A DNA stretch of 64,000 nt from Rhodeus uyekii (Eukaryota > Chordata > Actinopteri > Cypriniformes > Acheilognathidae). The DNA is taken from contig JAWRVZ010000094.1 in NCBI GenBank assembly GCA_037043235.1, positions 2,429,001-2,493,000 on the forward strand. The letters are read 5' to 3'. This document shows positions 56,880-64,000 of the stretch, in pieces. Under the pieces are notes generated by a model. It was not told where the DNA came from. It saw nothing but the letters and a program-made list of their open reading frames with translations, and did not search any database. Position numbers and translations under genes: made by a program. Position 1 is the stretch's first letter, and every line of letters begins with the position of its first letter.

Positions 56880-57265
56880 TACGAGCAAATCGGTGTACGA
56901 GCATGGAGGGTCAAATCGGTGTACGAGCATTGTATCTGTGTACGAGAAAAAATTTCCCTCACCCACACGCATTTTTGTGTGGAAAACGCTTCACGCTTCA
57001 CTCTCTGTGAGTCACGCCTCTTTCTCTTGGTTTCGCCTGCAGCCAGTCTTGTGATTTTCAAGAGAGACAAAGAGAACACACCGAGCTACGTGTAACTCCA
57101 TCAGCCACACCAGAGTTATACTAACATGGACAAAGTTCATCAGGATTTCTTCATCCAAGGAGAAGAATGTGACTCTAACTTTAACACCATCGACTCACGG
57201 AACCATGAAATCCTTCGTCAGAACTTCAATGATGGCTTCAAACACAAAGAGACATTGCAAGGTTA
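56880..57265 (+). mobile_element. Second copy of the Tigger-like element, with a short open frame
   Basis: 56,881-57,000 repeats the GTACGAGCATGGAGGGTCAA and CCCTCACCCACACGCATTTT blocks seen at 54,190-54,265. A 46-codon frame (57,126-57,266) follows, starting MDKVHQDFFIQGEE. I do not recognise it. It may be transposon or host-derived, and the terminal repeat was not located. Confidence 0.45.
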
Positions 57266-59395
57266 AACAACCACAAAATTTGATTTCCTCTTCCTGTTTC
57301 ACATTCACTTTATTTCTCATGGATGTGTGTTTGGTGTGTATGTGTTTGTTTAGATTAGTTATGCATTCATGACTTAGTTCATAAAACTTTGTGCACAATA
57401 TATATGAGTTTCTTGCAAATTGATTCTGGCCTGCTTATACATCAATGTCACTTTAATAATTGCGATCATAGAAAGTTATTTTTCTATGAACCTAAAAATA
57501 ATAGATGATAAATAGAGAGTTTTTGCTGGACGAAAATCTTTATTGATCATGATATTAATTAATATGAATTCCAGTTAGTTTAATTAACGGATACAAATAT
57601 TTATAATTATGTCAAGTTATAATTAATTATTCATATTTCCCTTGAGATAAATTTGCTACATAGGTATATGTAAATAATACATTAAAACGGTTATCTAACC
57701 TTGCAATATTAAATAGACATTGTATTTAAAAAATCTAATGAAAAGTTAGTATTAAAATAAAAAACAAAGAAACATTTGCAATGAACAAATGGCCATTTGC
57801 ACTTATTCTGCAAGACCTAATGCACAGATTTATTTTGACATCAGATTTTTCTCTCGTTCATTGTCAAACATCGCAATTTCAGATTCAGTCCCACATTTTA
57901 ATTTGGTTGCCAAACATGAAACACCTGAAACTGCAGTTTGTGCTAAGCAACATGAAAAATAACACTTTTATTCAAATTGGGTTAAACAGTAAGCGATAGA
58001 GCCCTCCCTTTATAATCAAAAAAGCCACAGCACAAGCTCACTGTGTAAAAGCTGCTATTATAAAAATCTGTCTATACTGTACAGTAAAGCTCTCATTTGT
58101 TTCAATACTTGGGTTGGTTTTAATTGTATTTAAGTGATTCGGAAGCATGCAGGGCTCACACTGAAAAAACACAGATTAAGCAGTGTATTGATCAGATTCT
58201 GACAAACTGAAACGCCTCTGAGTAGCCATTGCGTTCATACGCTCAACAAACATGTCTGTGATTGGATATAATGATCAGCACTTCAAAAACACATTGCAAA
58301 TAGAAACCTGTAAATAGAGTGCTAACATAAATATACACAGGAGCATTTGAAAGCAGCTTCCAATACAGCAAGACAACAATAATGATAGCTCTAATAGTTT
58401 TAATAGTTCCAATTATATAACTATAATAGTTAGCAAAGTCCATGCCATATCTATAAAGATTCTGGAAACCAATCAATAACTTTGGAATCACTTTCAGAAA
58501 GAAGATTTTCCATGAGATGAAAAACATATCTCACAATTCAGATTTTTATGTTTCACAATTTCGAATTGAGTGAAAGTCACAATTGTGTATTATACCAGAA
58601 CTGTGAGTTATAAAGTCTGACCTTATACAACACAATTATGCCTTTATATGATGCAATTCTAACTTTATAACTTGCAATTCCTGCAATTCTGAGAGTGTAA
58701 AAATTGCAAGATGTAAACTCTAAAATTTCAGAAACAAGTTCAGAATTAAGAGATAAAAAGTTGCAATTACCTTTGTTATTCATTATTTCATGGCAGAAAC
58801 AAGCTCTTCTTGGTTCATGTTTCAAGTATTCACTCTCATGTGAACCAGCGCACATGTTGCTGAAAGACACTTTCTCTGTTGTGATAGGCTTTGAAATGAC
58901 AGACAACGGCATACAGAAAAAAAATGTCTTGACAAATTGTGCTTTACAAGAAAATACATCTCTGCATGTGCTCTGATTTTGAATCACTTTCAAACATGCA
59001 TTTGGGAACACGATTTCATTATATTCGGAATGAGAAGTATTTATAAATCTGATTCCAACAATTTTATGCTAAGAGCTCAGAAATTCTTGAAGGTTTAATG
59101 TTTAAAAATGAAGAAGACATTGAAAATTGTGTTTGAATTTTACAATTGTACCACAAAATAAATTACTTTTTCTTTTTTAATTAAGACTTTCATTTTATTT
59201 TAATGTTCACTATTATTGTAATAACATATTAATATTGTATTTAAGTCATACTGAATAGTAAATCAAGAAAATAGAAAATAGAGTGAGGAAAGTTTTTGAA
59301 AACTCAAGTTTCTTGTAAAAAGTAATCCCAAGGGTAAACACCCAAAAAGTTTTCCCCAAATTTCTCACTCTCAGACAAGAGTAAAAAGTCATTTT
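57266..59395. other. Non-coding interval, nothing recognised
   Basis: AT-rich. Frames at 58577-59011 and 58704-58976 lie on opposite strands of the same DNA without recognisable domains, and I do not support either. Confidence 0.4.
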
Positions 59396-59770
59396 TGTCA
59401 GCTTCTCAGTCAGCTTACATGGTGTGAGGGTGAAGAACGCGGAGTCAAAAGATACAAACAGAAACACTTTATTCAAAACAGAACACAAAACGGCACATGG
59501 GAGTGCAAAAACTCAGAAGGGAAACTCATTAGACATCCACACACTAACAACACAATGTAATGTTAACAAGAAACAAAGACATGGTAACACAGGAGGGCAT
59601 TTATACACAAGGGAAGATTAGACACAGCTGACGGGGCTAGGGTAGTGACAGACAGATGCAGGGAGAACAACAGAGATATAGAGAAGGGAACCCGGATGTG
59701 ACAGACGCGACAAGACTGTGACAGAACGCCCCCTCCCGCAAGGCGTGACCTCACGCCGTAAGAGTCAGAC

Positions 59771-60415
59771 CTAAGGGAGGAGGACAAAACATCGAAACGT
59801 GGGTGGGAGGGTGAGCACCCTGAGGACCGGTTTAAATAGAGTCAGGGAGGTCTCCAGTGTGGTGCCGGGGGAACCAGGAGCAAAAATAGGGGAAGTTTCC
59901 AAGTTGTTGCAAGGGGAACAAGGAGCCAGGATAGGCGGAGTGACCAGGGTGGTGCAGGTGGGAACAAGGGTAGTCAGGGTAGTCCAGGGCAGAGCCGGGG
60001 GTCTAGTCTCCCCAGGAGGCTCTGCCTCCTTTGCTCCACCCACCCTCAGAGTATCTCTACTTTCAAAAAAATTCCAGAACGGTCTCCCCGGGTTATCATT
60101 GGGAGGCCTGGATGGTGCATGGGCAAGGGTAAAAGGTCCACAAATCCACAGTTCGGGAGACGCTGACTGGGCAAGGCGCACGGGAGGTGCCAGCAGAGAG
60201 TCTGGGAGGTCTAGGAGGTCAGGGAGGGCTGGCTGGACCAGCAGAGGCTCTGGAAGGTCCAGCACGGGCGGCCTGGGGAAGCAGTCCATCACAGAGGTCC
60301 TGGGGAAACAGTCCATCACAGGGGGCCTGGGGAAACAGTTTATCACAAGCGGCCGTGAAGCTCGGGAGTAGTAAAGTGGCTGCCGGCTTCCGCTGTCTGG
60401 ATCGGGGGTAGACAC
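59771..60415 (-). CDS. Proline-rich open frame inside the short LTR element
   Basis: A 214-codon frame in the interior of the LTR element. It is strongly proline/leucine-rich with short internal repeats: CFPRPPVMD-type units (about residues 28-55), LPDLLDLPDSLL, then four TTLETS/TTLVTPP-type units towards the end. No known domain, zinc finger or protease motif is seen. It could be a degenerate gag-like gene or simply an open frame kept by tandem duplication of a GC-rich unit. On the opposite strand a 190-codon frame (59799-60371) is also open, so coding status is uncertain. Confidence 0.4.
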   Translation of the reverse strand: MSTPDPDSGSRQPLYYSRASRPLVINCFPRPPVMDCFPRTSVMDCFPRPPVLDLPEPLLVQPALPDLLDLPDSLLAPPVRLAQSASPELWICGPFTLAHAPSRPPNDNPGRPFWNFFESRDTLRVGGAKEAEPPGETRPPALPWTTLTTLVPTCTTLVTPPILAPCSPCNNLETSPIFAPGSPGTTLETSLTLFKPVLRVLTLPPTFRCFVLLP

Positions 60416-60631
60416 TGTCAGTTCCTGGAGAGACGGTGAGTCGACCCGACCCAGAACAGCACCTTGATGGTGTCATCGGGCAACCAAGCATGGCAGGCGA
60501 AAAAAGAGAACTCCAGTGCGAACTGGCTTAAGTGCCAGTTTTTCATTTGGGCGATGGACAACAGTTCTTGCTTGTAATCCATGTTGAATAAGTCTTTGAA
60601 GGCAACTTTGCCTGGTCTCTTGTTCTGTCAG

Positions 60632-60676
60632 CTTCTCAGTCAGCTTACGTGGTGCAAGGGTAAGCTGACTGAGAAG
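60632..60676. repeat. 17-bp inverted repeat at the 5' LTR end
   Basis: CTTCTCAGTCAGCTTAC (60632-60648) and its reverse complement (60660-60676) surround an 11-nt spacer. The 3' LTR has only the first arm, so the second is an inverted duplication unique to the 5' LTR. Confidence 0.9.
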
Positions 60677-61063
60677 GGTGCGATGCGGAGAAGAACACAG
60701 AGTCAAAAGATACAAACAGAAACACTTTATTCAAAACAGAACAGAAAGGAGTGCAAAAACTCAGAAGGGAAACTCAGGAGACATCCACACACTAACAACA
60801 CAACGTAACGTTAACAAGAGACAAAGACCTGGGAACACATTTATAGCGGGAAGATTAGATACAGCTGGTGGGGCTAGGGTAGTGATCAACACAGACAGGT
60901 GCAGGGAGAACAATGGGGATATACAGAAGGGAACCCGGATGTGACAGACGCGACAAGACTGTGACAATTTCAGCTTAATTATTCCAGATTCAAGATCACA
61001 ATGTTTGCCAGAGAATTAAAAAACAACAACACAAAAAGAATAAATAAATATAATATATATTAT

Positions 61064-62254
61064 ATGGCGGCGCGTGCATACGCAGCGGCTTCTCTCTCTC
61101 CCGACGGATCAGTGTTTTTGTGTTTATCGTTGTGTAAATCACAGTGTTTTTGTACGTCCTTGTCACGTCCGTTCGTCTGCAAACACAGCTACAGAAGTGA
61201 GTTTCTGCTCGAGGTTGGAAAAACTACAGTCTTCAATCCAAGCTCGGTGCTCGTTCAAGATCTGCGGGATCATGGCCTTCTCTGGGGGCCTACTCCATCC
61301 AAGTCCCCCACTACTGCACCTCTCCCACAGTGGAGGCGCCACAAACTGGGTGAGAAGAAACAGAAGAGGAGGAAGTGCGGAGGTATCCGTGTCAGGCCAG
61401 GGCTAACCTACACAAGCCTGCTATCCCCACCATCATTCTGGCTAACGTATGCTCGTTGGACAGTAAACTGGACGAGCTTCGTCTTCTTTGCTCTACTCAG
61501 AATACTGCAAGAGACTGCTGTGGTTTTTGTGTTCACGGAAACATGGCTCAACAACAGCGTACCGGACTCGGCTCACATGCCATTGGCGGACAGAGTGCTC
61601 GTCGAGGGAGGTAAGACCCGCGGCAGCGGACTCTGTGTTTACACCAATGATGCGTGGTTCCGACACTGTTGTCGTCTGCAAACACTGCTCACCCCTGGTG
61701 GAGTTTATGATTATTAAATGTCGGCCGTTTTACCTACCGCAGGAATATACAGCTATTATGCTGTATACATCCCCCCAGCTCCAAAAACAACAACAGGAGT
61801 GAGGCACTGAATAATCTTTATAAACACATCAGAGAACAGCAGACAGTCCACCCAGATGCTTTTCTCATCTTGGCTGAAGATTTCAACCATGCAGACTTAA
61901 AGAGCTTCCAAAAAATCACCAACACATTGACTTCCCAACACGTCAAAACAACACTCTGGACTTTGTGTACACCACACAGAGAGGAGCTTACAAAGCCCTT
62001 CCCCTCCCCCACCTTGGTGCTTCAGATCATATCACTGTTATGCTAATGCCAGCATACAGACCACTTGTGAAAGTCACCAAACCAGTCCAGATGCAGATTC
62101 AAGTCTGGCCTGAAGGGTCATCAGAGGCACTTCAAGACTGCTTCGACACCACTGACTGGGACATGTTTAAACAGGCTGGAACCTACCATAACACCATAGA
62201 CCTCTAGGAGTACTCAGAGACTGTTACTTCATACATCACCAAGTGCATTGAGGA
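61064..62254 (+). pseudogene. LINE ORF: N-terminus and APE-type endonuclease, frameshifted
   Basis: The frame from ATG 61064 to 61717 gives an N-terminal region and the start of an APE-type endonuclease: NVCSLDSKLDEL is seen in another frame at about 61,440-61,480, then VFVFTETWLNNSVPDS (catalytic glutamate), SGLCVYTNDAW. Shifted frames continue with VEFMIIKCRPFYLP (about 61,700), LILAEDFNHADL-like (61,860; the family has D in a GDFNH motif, here AEDFNH) and GASDHITVMLMPAYRPL (about 62,010-62,060; SDH catalytic motif). It is interrupted at 62,254 and resumes at 63,708. The family is a jockey/CR1-like fish LINE; the clade cannot be fixed without the RT. Confidence 0.8.
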
Positions 62255-63316
62255 TGTAGAGTATGGACAGTGCTCATGAATGATCGATCAGATGTATTAT
62301 TTGATTGGAAAGTTGATATTCACAAATGGCTCCGGCCAGTCTGCGAAAGTGACAGCTTAACGCCTTTAAAACACAAACCATTCCTCCTCCAGTCTAACTC
62401 CTCTGCATTTCAAAGGACCCCTCATAAAACAGCCCCCCATCCTCACTCACACATACCTAAAAAAAACACCCAAGAATCTGCCATGTGACTGTAACCTAGT
62501 TACTGTTGTGTTTTACCTATACGTATGCATGCTTTTTATGATAACCATTTTAGATGTGTTTGATAATTTAGAGGCTTATAATCAGTAAATACTTGGGTAG
62601 AACAATGTCAATCTTTACCATGCCTTCATTTCAAGAGTTAATATAGTCGTGCTTGGTCTCAAAATCCTTGTCTCTCAATTTGTAGACCATCTATGTGTGT
62701 TTTGTGATACTATGATGCATCAAACTATTTATTTTATGCCAACAACCAAAAGTCTGCATTTTTTAGAAGGTCATAAAAGAACAAAGCAAAGGTTCCTGCT
62801 TCTCAGTTCCTTCCCTTTGATTGGCTGTCCCGACAAAAGAGGCACGGTCTGGAAATTCCTTTAAAAACGCCCGCAGGCCAAGGATCATCCTCTTCCTCTT
62901 CTTCTTCTCTCTCGTCACTTTTCCTTGCTCCTCACTTCTCTTCGTGGCGCGGATTCCCGGGTCGCCAGCGTGCCACTTTCCACAAAGGACATTACCAGAC
63001 AAAGAACCAAATTTGAACTTACCGTGGACTCCAACGCACCTGTGGATATCAAACGCCCTGTAAGCTCCAAACTCGGACCAGATCGCGGAATTCCTCACAC
63101 TCGCAAATTCCAACCAGCCACAAAAGAATCATATGCAAGTATGCAAGAGTTTTTGAGTTATACCAATAAGTTGGTCTGATTTCTTGCTTGTTCTCAATAG
63201 GTTCTTGTCTGTAATACTACCTTTCTTTGTCTCTCTCTCACCTACTCTCTCTCTTATTCTCTCTTCTTCCCTTTTTCAATTAATCTGTGTATGTTTTTTA
63301 TTGTTTGTCGATAATT

Positions 63317-63362
<46 letters not shown>

Positions 63363-63703
63363 CACGTGATTGCCTCTGAATTGCGCATCCATAAGTCACT
63401 TTAGCGGTGATCCTTGTTACAAATTAACGGAAAGATCCTTCTTTGTTGCCAAAAGAAACCTTTCCAGAGTTTTATAAGGTAAATAATTGATGGACAATTA
63501 TCCTTCCTTTTGAACTCAATTCTAGAATTAAAAGAAATTCTACAAGCCGAATCAAGCTATATATATTAATAATTGTTATAATCTGTTATAATTAATTGTT
63601 AATATCCAAATTCCCCTTTGTGTAGATTTATGTATGTTTGATCATAACACGATTCACGCACACATAGATCCCGCACCATTTCCCTGGGTTTAGATTCGCT
63701 ACA
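62255..63703. mobile_element. 1449-bp LTR-like insertion with 4-bp duplication AGGA
   Basis: Starts TGTAGAGTATGG and ends GATTCGCTACA (terminal TGTAG/CTACA inverted). AGGA flanks both sides (62251-62254 and 63704-63707), and removing the insert rejoins the LINE reading frame. Inside, GATTGGCTGTC (inverted CCAAT) and TTTAAAAACGCC (62,861-62,872) precede a pyrimidine-rich stretch, a promoter-like arrangement on the plus strand. A TA microsatellite lies at 63,319-63,359. The size and TG...CA ends suggest a long solo LTR. No coding region was identified. Confidence 0.65.
63319..63359. repeat. TA microsatellite
   Basis: About 20 TA units within the LTR-like insertion. Confidence 0.95.
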
Positions 63704-64000
63704 AGGATGTAACAGTCACAAAGTCCATCACAGTCTGGCCCAACCAAAAACCGTGGCTGACAGTGAATGTCTACAGACTTCTGAAGACGCATAACACTGC
63801 TTTCAGAGCTGGAGATGAGATGGGCCTGAAGACAGCTAGGGTCAACCTGTCATGCGGCATCAGGAAGGCTAAGAGACAGTATTCCAGGAGGATAGCCCAT
63901 CGGTTCAGCGACAGCAGAGACACAAGGAGCCTGTGGCTGGGGATTCAGACCCTCATGAACTACAAACCCCCTGCACAGATGTGTGACAGCTCCACCCCAC
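63704..64000 (+). pseudogene. LINE ORF continued (endonuclease-RT linker), runs off the window
   Basis: Reads TVTKSITVWPNQKPWLTVNV, RLLKTHNTAFRAGDEMGLKT, VNLSCGIRKAKRQYSRRI and DTRSLWLGIQTLMNYKPP in one frame with no stop to the window end. This is the linker upstream of the RT domain in this LINE family. The rest lies outside. Confidence 0.85.

Larger units (their letters stand above)
59396..60966 (-). mobile_element. Short LTR retrotransposon with both LTRs (non-autonomous)
   Basis: Minus strand. 5' LTR 60626-60966 (341 bp), 3' LTR 59396-59723 (328 bp); both run TGTCACAGTCTTGTCGCG to AGAAGCTGACA. A purine-rich GCGGGAGGGGGCG immediately precedes the 3' LTR, a polypurine tract. Flanks ATTTT (59391-59395) and ATTTC (60967-60971) fit an aged target duplication. 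The interior (~0.9 kb) has no RT or integrase, so it must have been mobilised in trans. Both LTRs carry AATAAAGTG signals. Confidence 0.9.

Noticed and set aside
57126..57266. 46-codon frame as the first exon of a host gene
   Set aside because: The frame is short, no known domain could be recognised, and it follows repeat sequence directly; kept only as a note in the transposon entry.
59799..60371. 190-codon plus-strand Gly/Arg-rich frame
   Set aside because: It is antisense to the element's LTR orientation and mirrors the proline-rich frame; no independent support.

Overview
The window looks like a stretch of a ray-finned fish genome, most likely a cyprinid (carp or zebrafish relative). The reasons are the AT-rich background with long AC, AT and ATT microsatellites, and the repeat set: DIRS-type tyrosine-recombinase retrotransposons, L2- and L1-type LINEs, a 5S-rRNA-derived SINE, Tc1/pogo/hAT DNA transposons and short solo LTRs. 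The species is inferred from repeat content, not from a host gene. I found no convincing intact host gene; almost every long open frame belongs to a mobile element.

The best-preserved locus is a near full-length DIRS retrotransposon (DIRS-A, 9457-14844, minus strand). It has a frameshifted gag-like gene, a reverse transcriptase/RNase H gene and a tyrosine recombinase, flanked by inverted terminal repeats. An internal complementary region (9707-9806) joins sequence complementary to both outer ends, the hallmark of DIRS circular-intermediate replication. DIRS-A sits inside the 3' end of an L2-type LINE (9178-9456 and 14845-15096), which sits inside a much older DIRS copy (DIRS-C, pieces from about 7741 to 19545). 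That older copy also hosts a solo LTR and a second L2 fragment.

Layout: 1-2900, AT-rich sequence with LTR fragments; 2890-4690, DIRS gag and Tc1 remnants; 5434-6410, a fold-back LTR element with a 40-bp perfect palindrome; 7741-19545, the nested DIRS/L2 complex; 21590-22545, a DIRS copy collapsed by internal deletions; 22690-24380, a broken LINE; 25095-26310, a DIRS fragment with a solo LTR that has a perfect target duplication; 26640-27030, a LINE 3' end; 29310-33085, a minus-strand L1-type LINE broken by a 210-bp hAT MITE and by LTR/DIRS debris; 33361-34905, an internally deleted DIRS (DIRS-B) keeping recombinase and terminal repeats; 34960-35914, a pogo-like DNA transposon; 36190-37605, a LINE C-terminal RT region and 3' UTR; 39680-40120, a 5S-derived SINE; 40997-43791, solo LTRs in opposite orientations; 46080-46690 and 50885-52970, remnants of a second DIRS family; 53375-55395, a three-layer nest (LTR, then Tigger-like transposon, then LINE); 59396-60966, a short LTR element with two LTRs; 61064-64000, an endonuclease-bearing LINE interrupted by a 1.45-kb LTR-like insertion and running off the window.

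In functional terms this is a layered graveyard and nursery of retroelements. At least ten loci derive from DIRS elements, and one of them is structurally almost complete. The remaining unique-looking sequence (chiefly 19.5-21.6, 27.0-29.0, 41.9-43.0, 44.7-46.0, 46.7-48.0, 48.7-50.9 and 57.3-59.4 kb) shows no coding signal I can support.
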